Source: Nostoc linckia NIES-25
GTDB lineage: Bacteria; Cyanobacteriota; Cyanobacteriia; Cyanobacteriales; Nostocaceae
Assembly: GCF_002368035.1 (NCBI RefSeq)
Contig: NZ_AP018223.1
Span: 1,593,764-1,657,763 of the forward strand
Direction: 5' to 3'
DNA length: 64,000 nt
Made by a program: the position numbers and the translations under genes. Positions within the stretch are counted from its first letter, which is position 1; each line of letters opens with the position of its first letter. Below, in pieces: positions 24,027-34,000 of the stretch. The notes under the pieces are model-generated. The model saw only the letters and a program-made list of their open reading frames with translations. It searched no databases and was not told where the DNA came from.

Positions 24027-25427
24027 TTGACTGAGACAAACAATTTAAACTCTACCTTCCAGAATGTCTCACGCAGGGAATTGCGGGATTTAGTGCGGAC
24101 TCAGCTGCAAATGCTCCTAGAAGCAGGGGACTTGCAGGGAGCAAAAGCTATTCTCGTACCTGTGCAGCCTGCGGATATTGCCGAGGCAATTGAGGGTTTG
24201 CCAGAAGCGATGCACGCTTTGGCTTTTCGCTTGCTTTCTAAGGATGAAGCTATCGAGGTTTATGAGTATCTCGACTACACCGTTCAAGAACGGTTACTTG
24301 AGGAACTTAAAAGTCAGGAAGTCTGTGATATTGTCGATCGAATGTCATCGGATGACCGGACGAGGTTATTTGATGAGTTACCGGCAAAAGTCGTTAATCG
24401 TCTCCTAGAACAACTCAGTCCAGCGGAACGCCAAGCGACAGCCCTGTTATTGGGCTATGAGGCTGATACTGCTGGGCGAATCATGACTCTAGAGTTCATT
24501 TCGCTCAAAGAAAACTTGACAGTATCTCAAGCTCTAGAGCGAATTCGCAACTTAGCTAATGCCAGTGAGATGATTTATTATCTTTATGTCACCGATGCGG
24601 CAAGGCGGTTAACAGGAATTGTATCGTTGCGGGAATTGGTGACATGTCAGCCAGAGGAAATTATCGGCGAAATTCTGACGCGTGATGTGGTGTTTGTTCA
24701 CACCGATACAGACCAAGAAGAAGTTGCCAGATTAATCCAAAGATATGATTTTTTGGCTGTGCCTGTGGTAGATCGAGAACAGCGTCTAGTAGGTATTGTT
24801 ACTGTTGATGATGTGATTGATATTCTGCAACAAGAAACCACCGAAGATATCTATGCCTTGGGTGGTGGGGTGCAGTCTGGGGGCGACAACTATTTTCAGA
24901 TGAATTTATTAGAAGTTGCTCGGAAGCGGGTTTTATGGTTATTGGTTTTACTTTTAACCAATACCGTTACAGGAACGATTATTAAATCCCAAGAAGATAT
25001 TTTAGCAAGAGTAGTAGCACTGACAGCATTTATACCCTTACTTACTGGTACTGGTGGTAACGTGGGTGCCCAGTCTTCCACAGTTGTAATTCGCGGGATG
25101 AACACCGATGAAATTCGATCGCTTGGTTCATTGCAAGTAATTGGACGCGAAGCGATCGCAGGTGCTTTATTAGGAGCAATGCTAGGTACCATCGCTACTG
25201 TCTGGGCTTACTTTTTGCAAGGACGATTAGAAGTAGCGATCGCTGTAGGCACTAGTTTAGTAGCGATTTCTATTTTAGCTTCCGTCTCTGGTTCAGCACT
25301 GCCATTTCTATTTCGTTTTCTGCGCTTAGATCCAGCATTAATGTCAGCACCATTTATTACCACAGCAGTTGATGTACTCGGCGTTTTGATTTACTTCAAT
25401 TTGGCACGGATGATTTTAAAGTTATGA
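24027..25427 (+). CDS. mgtE: Magnesium transporter MgtE
   Basis: 466 residues. The N-terminal helical domain (about 15-145; LEAGDLQGAKAILVPVQPADIAEAIEGLP, DELPAKVVNRLLEQLSPAERQ) is followed by a CBS pair (about 150-270; GRIMTLEFISLKENLTVSQAL, FLAVPVVDREQRLVGIVTVDDVIDIL) and five membrane helices (about 295-466; FIPLLTGTGGNVGAQSSTVVIRG holds the pore motif). Known MgtE channels import Mg2+ and are gated by Mg2+ binding to the N and CBS domains. Translation most likely starts at TTG 24027, because a stop lies just upstream in frame and GAGGAAAG is well placed. Confidence 0.95.
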   Translation: MTETNNLNSTFQNVSRRELRDLVRTQLQMLLEAGDLQGAKAILVPVQPADIAEAIEGLPEAMHALAFRLLSKDEAIEVYEYLDYTVQERLLEELKSQEVCDIVDRMSSDDRTRLFDELPAKVVNRLLEQLSPAERQATALLLGYEADTAGRIMTLEFISLKENLTVSQALERIRNLANASEMIYYLYVTDAARRLTGIVSLRELVTCQPEEIIGEILTRDVVFVHTDTDQEEVARLIQRYDFLAVPVVDREQRLVGIVTVDDVIDILQQETTEDIYALGGGVQSGGDNYFQMNLLEVARKRVLWLLVLLLTNTVTGTIIKSQEDILARVVALTAFIPLLTGTGGNVGAQSSTVVIRGMNTDEIRSLGSLQVIGREAIAGALLGAMLGTIATVWAYFLQGRLEVAIAVGTSLVAISILASVSGSALPFLFRFLRLDPALMSAPFITTAVDVLGVLIYFNLARMILKL

Positions 25428-25429
25428 AA

Positions 25430-25507
25430 AATGTCATTAGTCATTGGTCATTTTTTATTTACAAACGACAAATGACTAATGACTAAAGACAAATGACTAA
25501 TGACTAA
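25430..25507. repeat. AATGACT-type short tandem repeats
   Basis: Degenerate heptamer repeats (AATGACTAATGACTAAAGAC and similar), a kind common between Nostocales genes. A second cluster of the same motif lies at about 25970-26000. Confidence 0.75.
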
Positions 25508-25510
25508 CTT

Positions 25511-25768
25511 TTACAATTCTGATGCCGTATCTGGAGCAACGATTTCGCCAGTACCCAATTGCAATATCAAGTCCTGTTCAGTAATCAGTTCGCTAAGTTC
25601 TTTTACTTGCAAATTCATTTCTTCGCAAGCCTGCCTGAGTTCTCGCGCAAATTTGTTGAGATCTTCACCATAGCCACATTGATAAGCAGCAGTTTCAATT
25701 CCTTGCTTAGCATTTGCTCTAGCACAATCTACTAGTTCTCTACCATGCAATGTTTCGGGAGATGCCAT
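25511..25768 (-). CDS. Small uncharacterised protein
   Basis: 85 residues, acidic, mostly helical, with three cysteines (DCARANAKQG, YQCGYGED, LRQACEEMN). No family recognised. Codon use and the clean start favour a real gene; it is flanked by heptamer repeats and has no obvious operon partner. Confidence 0.55.
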   Translation of the reverse strand: MASPETLHGRELVDCARANAKQGIETAAYQCGYGEDLNKFARELRQACEEMNLQVKELSELITEQDLILQLGTGEIVAPDTASEL

Positions 25769-26010
25769 AGAGATAGTTATTTTTTCTTAAACGTTTGCTG
25801 CTAGGTATATTAGCAATTTTTAAACATCAAATCCTCTCCCCAATGGATGAAACCCAGGGGGAGATTTAAGAGCGATTATTTATTTGTCATTAGTCATTTG
25901 CGATCTTTTAGAAAGTTACGATGGTCTGAAAAATCGTAATACACTTTGACTTTTCTGCTTTGTGGTTCACAAATGACTAATGACTAATGACCAATGACTA
26001 ATTTTTTGAT

Positions 26011-26874
26011 TTAGCCGTTGACAACATCTCCCCCATTAACATGTAAGACTTGACCAGACATATAAGAAGCGTCATCTGATGCTAAAAATACATAGCTAGG
26101 TGCAACTTCTTCTGGTTGTCCGGCTCGTTGCATTGGTACTTGCTTGCCAAAAGTTTCAACTTTCTCTTCGGGAAAAGTTGAGGGAATTAAAGGTGTCCAA
26201 ATAGGACCTGGTGCGACAGCGTTAACACGAATCCCTTTTGATACTAAACTTTGTGATAAGGAACGAGTAAAGGCAACGATCGCACCTTTTGTGGAAGAAT
26301 AATCTAGTAGTTGGGCATTACCTTTATAAGCTGTCACTGATGTGGTATTGATGATAGAACTGCCTTCATTTAAGTGCTTGAGTGCAGCTTTAGTCATGAA
26401 AAACATAGAGAATATATTAGTGCGAAAAGTTCGCTCTAATTGCTCTTTGGTGATTTCCTCAATACTTTGTTTGGGATGTTGTTCGGCGGCGTTGTTGATT
26501 AAAATATCGAGTTTGCCAAATTCACCAATTGTTTGCTGTATGGCTTGCTGGCAAAAATTTTCATCGCCAATATCACCTGCAATAGTTACTGCACGCCGCC
26601 CTTGTTTTTCTACCAAATGTTTTGTTTCTTTGGCATCGTCGTGTTCGTTAAGATAAAGAATTGCTACGTCTGCGCCTTCTTTAGCAAAAGCGATCGCTAC
26701 AGCACGACCAATACCACTGTCTGCACCCGTAATTAATGCTACTTTATTTTGTAACTTCCCACTACCCTGATACTGAGCATCATCAGCTTTGGGTTTTGGC
26801 GTCATTTCTGATTCTGTACCTGGTGGTTGTTGTTGCTGTGGCGGTTGTAGTTTTTGCTCTTTTGATTTGGGCAT
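26011..26874 (-). CDS. Short-chain dehydrogenase/reductase (YghA-like)
   Basis: 287 residues from Met at 26874 (MPKSKEQKLQPP); the open frame extends 81 codons upstream, but that part is repeat-derived sequence with no SDR similarity. The NAD(P) motif TGADSGIG lies at residues 49-56, NNAAEQHP near 128, the active-site Y192-x3-K196 is DYSSTKGA, and the C-terminus ends SGQVLHVNGGDVVNG. The Gln/Pro-rich start is typical of the general-stress SDR group related to YghA and B. subtilis YdaD/YhxD. It probably oxidises or reduces a small alcohol/aldehyde under stress; the substrate is unknown. Confidence 0.88.
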   Translation of the reverse strand: MPKSKEQKLQPPQQQQPPGTESEMTPKPKADDAQYQGSGKLQNKVALITGADSGIGRAVAIAFAKEGADVAILYLNEHDDAKETKHLVEKQGRRAVTIAGDIGDENFCQQAIQQTIGEFGKLDILINNAAEQHPKQSIEEITKEQLERTFRTNIFSMFFMTKAALKHLNEGSSIINTTSVTAYKGNAQLLDYSSTKGAIVAFTRSLSQSLVSKGIRVNAVAPGPIWTPLIPSTFPEEKVETFGKQVPMQRAGQPEEVAPSYVFLASDDASYMSGQVLHVNGGDVVNG

Positions 26875-27973
26875 AAGTCTTGTTTTAGTAATTGAATATT
26901 TACTAGAAATTGGGCATGGGGTATGTGGGAGGTGTGGGAGGATGGTGAAGAAATCTTTCCCCCCTTTCTCGCCACACTCCCCACACTTCCCTATCTCTCT
27001 ATCTCGCCATTCCCTATTCCCTATTTCCAAAAGTAAACCTTGGATCGAATATTCAACCCAAGGTTTATTTTTTGCTTTGGCTCCCACTTGCCTTTGCAAT
27101 TTTAGGCTTTTACACACCTACTGCTTACCAAACGTACTTATTAATAATAACAATTGTACGCGGCTTGCCTTATTTCTCCTCACACCTGACACAGGTTATT
27201 CATCTGACCACGAAAAACAAGTACACAACTCTCATATGATGAAGGATTTGTACTTTTCATCTGTATTCAAGTAAACTATGTATGTTCCAAGTCTTTATCG
27301 GTCTCCAGAGATAAAGTAACCTGAAATTTGCTCAACCTTAAGACGTAAAATCAATTCAAAGGATAATACAGCACATTTCATCTTAATGGGGTAGACAAAG
27401 GTGGCAGGATGCCCAACCCACAGTAGACTTCTTGCAGAAGTCGGGAAAAGGGGAAGGGTAAAGGGGGAAAGGTTTGGTATTTTCACTTTTTCCACAAGAG
27501 TGCAAAAAGCACTTTTGCACTCTTGTCTAATATTTACTTGCAAAGTGCTGTAATTACCAAATTTATCTATAACTATAGGGAGTCGGTTTGATTTTTTTTG
27601 ATTTTTTAAATTATTTGCCTAGAGAGGGAACAGGCCAGGCACAAGTGTACTGATTTTTTCAAAAATCAAATATGAGTCCTATATTTTTGTAATATACAGC
27701 GATAAATTTCAATATAAATTTTTACTTGAACATTCATAAGTGCCAAAATACGCACTATAATCCTTTCTATTTTCGTTAATATTAATCTAAGCTGGTATTT
27801 CCGCAGAACCTTATAGCATTTTTTGTCAAATTTCTCTGGTTTGCTGAAACTAATTTCTGAAGCTACTCAATTTTTGAACAAGAAAATTAATATTATTTAA
27901 TTTTCTGCAAATTAAGTGGCTTGGGATGTACCAGAACAGTAAAGTAGTTTTTGGATCGCGATAGGTAGAGATT
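26875..27973. other. 1.1-kb gene-free region with hairpins and shared repeats
   Basis: A hairpin AAACCTTGG...CCAAGGTTT at 27035-27066 followed by ATTTTTT looks like a plus-strand terminator without an upstream gene. The segment 27424-27525 (GACTTCTTGCAGAAGTCGGG, then a GAGTGCAAAAAGCACTTTTG palindrome) recurs at 48796-48910. The rest is A+T-rich and should hold the promoter of the ATP-grasp gene. Short ORFs at 27295-27543 and 26789-27274 fall on repeats and are not genes. Confidence 0.5.
27424..27525. repeat. Composite repeat, copy 1 of 2
   Basis: AGACTTCTTGCAGAAGTCGG, a GGGGAAGGG-type purine run, then the palindrome AGAGTGCAAAAAGCACTTTT. The same order of modules appears at 48796-48910 with a slightly different middle. 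Confidence 0.75.
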
Positions 27974-29575
27974 ATGGCAACAATGGATGTTTCTGAATTA
28001 CAGCAGATTGAAAAGTTTCGCCATCTGCAATCAACTCTGCGCGATCGCTGGAAAACTATCGAGCTATTTGATAATAGTGAAGCTGATATTGTAATTATTC
28101 CATCTTTGAGTATTGACCAGCGCGAACTCCGAAAAATTGAGGGCTGCGAACATTATGAAGAAAGATTACTATTTTCTTTGATTCGGTTGCGGAATCCCCG
28201 TACTAGGCTGATTTATGTGACATCAGTACCACTGCATCCCAGTATCATTGATTATTATCTACAACTTTTGCCAGGAATCCCGTTTTCTCATGCTCGCAAT
28301 CGCTTGTTGCTACTTTCTACTTACGATTCCTCTCTTAAACCCCTGAGCCAAAAGATTTTAGAACGCCCCCGCTTACTAGATCGAATTCGTCAAGCATTGA
28401 GGCTGGACAGAGCATTTATGATCTGCTATAATTCGTCGGTTTTTGAAGGGGAATTATCTGTAAAACTGGGGGTACCACTGTACGCTGCTGCACCAGATTT
28501 ACAGATTTGGGGGACAAAAAGTGGTAGTCGGCAAATTTTTAGCGAAAGCGAAGTACCACATCCAGATGGTAGCGAAATAGTTTGGCATCACAGCGATTTA
28601 GCAGAAGCGGCTAGCGATCTGTGGGAACGCCAACCGACATTACAAAGAATGGTGGTGAAACTCAACGAAGGTATTTCTGGAGAAGGAAATGCGCTAGTAG
28701 ATTTAAGACCGATTGAGAATGTCGCACCTGGTAAAAGTAATCATGCTCAAAGGGTAGCAGCAATTAGCGATCGCTTTTCAACAATGCGCTTTCAAGCAAA
28801 ACAAGAAACTTGGGAGAATTTTTCGGCAAGAATTCCGGAATTAGGGGCAATTGCAGAAGCATTTGTGGAAGGAAAAATTAAGCGTTCCCCCAGCGTTCAA
28901 GGACGAATTACCCCCGGCGGCGAAGTCGAAATCCTCTCCACCCACGACCAAATTCTTGGAGGCCCGGACGGTCAGATTTATCTTGGTTGTAGCTTTCCCG
29001 CTGATGAAAGGTATCGGTTGCAACTACAGCAATTGGGGCTGCAAGTTGGTAGAAAGCTAGCCGAAAAAGGCGCCCTAGAGCGATTTGGGGTAGATTTTAT
29101 CGCAGTTGACAAGGGTAATGGAGAGTGGGATATTCAGGCGATCGAAATTAACCTGCGTAAAGGTGGCACAACTCATCCATTCATGACCTTGAAATTATTG
29201 ACGAACGGTCGCTATGACCTTTCCACAGGCTTATTTTACAGCCAACAAGGTCGTCCCAAATACTACATTGCCACTGACAACCTCCAAAAAGACCGCTATC
29301 GGGGACTATTACCTAATGATTTGATGAATATCATCGCTGACTATAGACTGCACTTCGACAGTGGTACTGAGACCGGCACAGTGTTTCATCTTATGGGTTG
29401 TCTTTCCCAATTTGGCAAGTTGGGCTTAACCAGCATCGGTGATTCCCCTCAACAAGCACAAGATATTTATAACAAAGTCGTCAAAGTTCTGGATGAAGAA
29501 ACCCGCAGCGAAAATCAGGTTTTCTCTGCGTTTTCAGATTACTCTTTTCCCGTAGCTTGGGATGAGTATACTTAA
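27974..29575 (+). CDS. ATP-grasp family ligase, PGM1-related
   Basis: 533 residues, cytosolic. The N-terminal half (IIPSLSIDQRELRKIEGCEHYEERLLF, FSHARNRLLLLSTYD) matches proteins annotated as peptide-ligase PGM1-related. The ATP-grasp core is seen in MVVKLNEGISGEGNALVDL, IAEAFVEGKIKRSPSVQ, HDQILGGPDGQIYLGC, FGVDFIAVDKG and IQAIEINLRKGGTTHP (the metal-binding E-x-N). PGM1 of Streptomyces joins peptides; cyanobacterial homologues have unknown substrates. It stands alone, so no pathway is indicated. The fold assignment is good; the ligase substrate is unknown. Confidence 0.8.
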   Translation: MATMDVSELQQIEKFRHLQSTLRDRWKTIELFDNSEADIVIIPSLSIDQRELRKIEGCEHYEERLLFSLIRLRNPRTRLIYVTSVPLHPSIIDYYLQLLPGIPFSHARNRLLLLSTYDSSLKPLSQKILERPRLLDRIRQALRLDRAFMICYNSSVFEGELSVKLGVPLYAAAPDLQIWGTKSGSRQIFSESEVPHPDGSEIVWHHSDLAEAASDLWERQPTLQRMVVKLNEGISGEGNALVDLRPIENVAPGKSNHAQRVAAISDRFSTMRFQAKQETWENFSARIPELGAIAEAFVEGKIKRSPSVQGRITPGGEVEILSTHDQILGGPDGQIYLGCSFPADERYRLQLQQLGLQVGRKLAEKGALERFGVDFIAVDKGNGEWDIQAIEINLRKGGTTHPFMTLKLLTNGRYDLSTGLFYSQQGRPKYYIATDNLQKDRYRGLLPNDLMNIIADYRLHFDSGTETGTVFHLMGCLSQFGKLGLTSIGDSPQQAQDIYNKVVKVLDEETRSENQVFSAFSDYSFPVAWDEYT

Positions 29576-29591
29576 CCATAAAGATGAATGG

Positions 29592-29671
29592 CACTTACTT
29601 AAGCAAAAGTAGCTGTCCAGATCCCCGACTTCTTTAAGAAGTCGGGGATCTAAATCCAGGTTAAGTAAGTG
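29592..29671. mobile_element. 80-bp inverted-repeat element containing an AGATCCCCGACTT palindrome
   Basis: Ends CACTTACTTAA / TTAAGTAAGTG surround the 33-bp palindrome AGATCCCCGACTTCTT... at 29619-29651. No clear target duplication. The same palindrome appears naked at 49203-49235 and, diverged, at 45776-45809 and 51427-51458. Confidence 0.6.
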
Positions 29672-29988
29672 ATATTCAACCATAGAGATGGTGAGATTAA
29701 AGTAGTTACGGCAGGTGTAGGCATCGCCAAAAATAGTAGTTCATGATACCGTAATTCTGTCCGAATATAAAATTCTGTCAGTCTGTTAATGATGGAAAAG
29801 AACAAGAGGACAGAGGGACAAGATTACAAGCAGATATGCTCAAAGTCGCCGCTGGTGAACTTCTCCTAAAGGAGACGGTGCGCGAACAGAGGAAAGACTT
29901 GTTGCAATTCTCCTTGTCCCCAATTCAGCTTATTTGCTCATCCTCTTGTTTCCTCTTGTCTGTTTTTTCAAGCTAGGAGTTTGCTGGA
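29672..29988. other. Gene-free region upstream of the inositol-phosphatase-like gene
   Basis: Contains low-complexity purine and pyrimidine runs (GGACAGAGGGACAAG, CCTCTTGTTTCCTCTTGTC) and the presumed promoter of the next gene. TAGGAG lies shortly before 29989. Confidence 0.4.
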
Positions 29989-30858
29989 ATGCCCACAACA
30001 CCGAGTACTCGATTAATTTTGTCAACTTTACTTCCCCATCTGAAAGTAGCAGCAGCCTACGCTCGTTTTATGCAACCAAAAATTGCTGCACTTCCCATTA
30101 AAGAAAAAGAAGATAACTTTTTTGCGGCTGCACTTACTGATGCGGATGTAGCGATTCAAAATCTAGTGGAAGTAGTACTGCTCGGCAGTTTTCCAGAGAT
30201 TCGCTTTTATGGTGAAGAGTATGAAAGTTCTAGAAACACGAAGTATTTTCGTGGTACTGAACTTGGGCTGGAAGGTGATTATTTAGTCACACTCGACCCA
30301 ATTGATGGCACGAAATTTTATATGGATGGACATTCTAATTATCAAATTATTCTTAGTATTTTAAATGCGGATGATTTTGAGGCAGTGTTGGCAATTTCTC
30401 CTGCCCAAAATGTTTATTATTATGCTTTGAGGGGCCAAGGAGCCTATAAAGGAACGCTGGAAATGAATTTAGAAGCCTGCGTTCCTTTGGAGATTACATC
30501 ACCCAAACCTGCTGTATTGTTAGGATGGGGAATGAATGCGATCGCTCCTCTATTAAAAGATCGCTATCAAGTAATTGATATTGCCAATGATTATTCTAGT
30601 GATATTCAAATACCCAATCTTAATGGTATTCTCACTGGTGATTTGAGTGGAGCAGTAATTAGATCTGGCAAATTTATTGATGGTGCTGCCCTGGCTTTTT
30701 TGGCAAAAGAAGCCGGCTATGTTGTCACTACTCTTGACGGTTCGACTTTGCCGCCACTATATAGCTGTAAAAACTATAGTCTCCCTGGATTGATCTTAGG
30801 TGCTTCAAAATCCGTTCATCAACATTTGCTGGAAGCAACCCAAGGCTTGGCTGTGTAA
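29989..30858 (+). CDS. Inositol monophosphatase-family protein
   Basis: 289 residues. The Mg2+-binding motifs are present: GEEYE (E76/E77) and DPIDGT at residues 103-108, with SGAVIRSGKFIDGAALAFLAKEAGY as the C-terminal aspartate-containing block (the usual WD is replaced by ID). The family includes inositol-1-phosphatase, fructose-1,6-bisphosphatase and CysQ-like phosphatases. Which sugar or nucleotide phosphate is used here cannot be told. No operon partner. Confidence 0.85.
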   Translation: MPTTPSTRLILSTLLPHLKVAAAYARFMQPKIAALPIKEKEDNFFAAALTDADVAIQNLVEVVLLGSFPEIRFYGEEYESSRNTKYFRGTELGLEGDYLVTLDPIDGTKFYMDGHSNYQIILSILNADDFEAVLAISPAQNVYYYALRGQGAYKGTLEMNLEACVPLEITSPKPAVLLGWGMNAIAPLLKDRYQVIDIANDYSSDIQIPNLNGILTGDLSGAVIRSGKFIDGAALAFLAKEAGYVVTTLDGSTLPPLYSCKNYSLPGLILGASKSVHQHLLEATQGLAV

Positions 30859-30879
30859 GGGAGGCGAGGCTCTTGAGGT

Positions 30880-31030
30880 AGGGGAAAAGGTTAAAGGGAA
30901 AAGGGAAAAGGAATAAATTTAATCTTTCCCCTTTTCCCCGGTTGGTGAGCTTGCCTGTCCTGAGCTTTGTCGTTGGCGAAGCCTCTCGTAGAGAAGGGTC
31001 GAACCATACCCCTTTCCCTTTCCCAATACC
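30880..31030. repeat. Low-complexity GGGGAAAGG / CCTTTTCCCC block with a GGTTGGTGAGCTTGCC module
   Basis: Purine-rich arm and pyrimidine-rich arm around AATAAATTTAATC, then GGTTGGTGAGCTTGCC...GAACCATA. Related blocks occur at 35735-35865, 38280-38365 and 56190-56340. In the last, the 45 or so bases between GCTTGCC and GAACCATA are absent. Confidence 0.7.
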
Positions 31031-31051
31031 CAATCCCCAATGCCCCTATCC

Positions 31052-34000
31052 CTATTGATTCACTGATGCCGTTAAAAATTCTTGAATGTGGTTGACAAAT
31101 TCTTCTATTTGTGAAGTTAACTTAGTAGCGCCTTTATGCTCCTGCTGGAGAGCTTGTTGTTCTAATTTGTCAATTGCTAGGTACATAGCTGTGGCTCCAA
31201 TATTGCTACTAGCACCTTTGAGATAATGAGCTTCTCGAACAATTTGCCCAAAATCATAAAGTGCGATCGCACTTTTGACGATCTCTAAACGGGGTTTAAT
31301 ATCTTCAACGAAGATTTGTAAGAGATTTAATTCAAATTGTGTGTCATTATCCGATAACTGATGTAGGTGTTCCCAATTGATTGTTTGTTCAATTTCAGCG
31401 TTGTTGATGGGGGAAACTGTTTGTTCGCATTCAACTATCACCTGTTGTGAAAGGATAATATCTGCCCAATGGTCTAGGACAGTCGCCAATTTTTCTTTCA
31501 AGACCGGCTTACTGACATAATCATCCATTCCAGCATTTAAACACTTTTGTTTGTCTTCTTTCATGGCATTAGCTGTCATTGCAATTACCACGGGACGACG
31601 ACGACTAGCAAAAGCACTCTCTTGCCAACGATGAATTTCTTTTGTAGTTTCTAAACCATCAAGAATAGGCATATGGCAATCCATTAAAACCAAGTCATAA
31701 GGAATATTTTCTAATAACTGTAAAACTTCTTTTCCATTAGCAACAACATCAGCTTTATAGCCCAAAGTTTGGAGTTGTTTCAGTGTTACTTTCTGATTGA
31801 CTAAATTATCTTCGGCTAGTAAAATTTTTAATTTTGATTTATGAGAAGAATTAGGGTTTGGAAATTCGTAAATTGGGCAAGAGTTAGCAATATTTGAAGT
31901 TGTGATATTTTGAACTTCTTCCCTAGTCCCTTGTTCTAGTTTTGGCTGAGTTTGTAAAATATTCACAATCATATCCAAAAGTCGAGATGACTTAACTGGT
32001 TTGACCAAATAACCCACAAATCCGATTTTCAGGGCTTCCTGTACTTGATTCCGTTGATTAGTTGAGATGACGATAATTAAAGGTATGTCAGCAATTCTAG
32101 AATTGGCTTTAATTTGTTCTCCTAGTTTAATGCCATCTGTTTCGGGCATTTGCATATCAATTAAGGCAAAATCGTAGGGATTTCCTTGCTCGGAAGCTTC
32201 CTGAATAGCTTTGAGTGCTGCTGCTGCACTGTTGGCTCGATCTATTTGCATTCCCCAATTAGTAGCTTGATGATGGATCGTTTTGCAATTAGTAAGGTTA
32301 TCATCTACTACTAAGGCGCGGCGATTAATTAAAAGTGGGGATGATTTTAAAACAGGCTCAAGTTGCTTGGCGAAAGGCACTTCAAACCAAAACTTAGATC
32401 CTTTTCCAATTTGACTTTCCACCCCAATTATTCCTCCCATCAAAGTCACCAGTTGTTTACAAATCGCTAACCCCAACCCAGTACCACCATACTTGCGAGT
32501 GGTAGAAGCATCGACTTGAGTAAATGGCATAAACAGTCTGGGTTCATCTTCGGGACTAATACCAAGACCTGTATCTGTAATGGCAAAGTAGATACTAACT
32601 GTAGTGGAAGAAAGCGAACGTAATTGTACTTCCACTACTACTTCGCCAACACTGGTAAATTTGATGGCGTTGCTAATTAAATTCATCAGAATTTGCCGCA
32701 ATCTCCCAGCATCTCCTTGGAGATAAATGGGAACATTATGTTCAATCAACGCGGCAATTTCTAATCCTTTATTATGGGCTGAGGGAGCCAATAATTCCAA
32801 TACTTCTTCAACACAAGTAGATAGATTAAAATCTAGAGTCTCCAGAGCCATCTCTCCGACTTCCAATTTGGAGAGATCTAAAATTTCATTAATTAAAGTT
32901 AATAAAGCTTCTCCACTGATGCGAATCGTTTCAATAAAATCTCGCTGTTCTGGGTCTAAGGGAGTATCTAAAGCTAAACTAGTCATTCCCAATACCGCAT
33001 TCATGGGAGTGCGAATTTCGTGACTCATATTCGCTAAAAAAGCACTTTTGGTTTGAGAAGCTAATTCAGCTTGATAACGAGCAATTTCAAGTTCTTGTCG
33101 TTGACGAGTTTCTGCTTCTAATAGTTCGGCTTGGGCGATGGCAATACCCACTTGGTCGGCTATTTGCCGCAAAAGATGAGTTTCAAAGTTAGACCATTGG
33201 TGAGAATAGTCACACTGATGAACTATGAGCAAACCGCGAAGTTCTTCTTTGACCAGAATCGGCACAACTAAATTGACTTTTACGCCAAATTGTTGCATTA
33301 ATTCTAGGTGTTTTTGTTCGAGTTCGAGGAAATCCAAATTAGCCAGCCCCACAACTTGTCCTTGACGGTACTGTTGGAGGTAGTACTGTTGTAAATATTC
33401 GGCTTGGAAGTAGGGGGCGGTGATGTTTTGCTCTTTAATTGCTGGTAAGCCAGAAACTACTGCTTCAATTACAGTGGTTGTAGACTCATCTGGCTGAAGT
33501 TGATAAATTAATACTCGGTCAGTTTGGAGGATTTTTTGCACCTCCTTGACAGTAATTTCAAGAATTTCTTCGATTTGCAAAGACTGGCGAATTTTTAAGG
33601 TGATTTCTGTAAAAAGTTGCGATCGCAAGTTTTGGCGTTGTAATTCTTCTTCAGCCTGTTTGCGCTGGATAAATTGCCCCACTTGTCCGCCAATAAAATT
33701 CATGGTTTTTGCCAAGTCTTCGTCTGGTTGCTGGATTTGACGGTTAAAGCAGGTAATGACGCCGAGAATTTTGCTATCAGTGCGGAGGGGAAAACCGAAA
33801 GCCGCATGTAGGCCTAGTTGAGCCGCGATTTTGAAGTTAGGAAAATTCAGATCCTTAACGATATCAGCAATCCAAACAGGTTCGGAACTTGCCCAAACAC
33901 GGCCGGGTAGCCCGACTCCTGGGGCAAAAGTTGTTTGCTGCTTCCAGGCTACAAAGTCTTGTAAATCAAGGGATGGTTTATGCCAGACATCGAAAAAACG

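Noticed and set aside
26875..27117. N-terminal 81-residue extension of the SDR protein
   Set aside because: The extension is repeat-derived (GKCGECGEKGGK, LPHLPHTPCP) and unlike SDR proteins; the Met at 26874 gives a normal-length protein.
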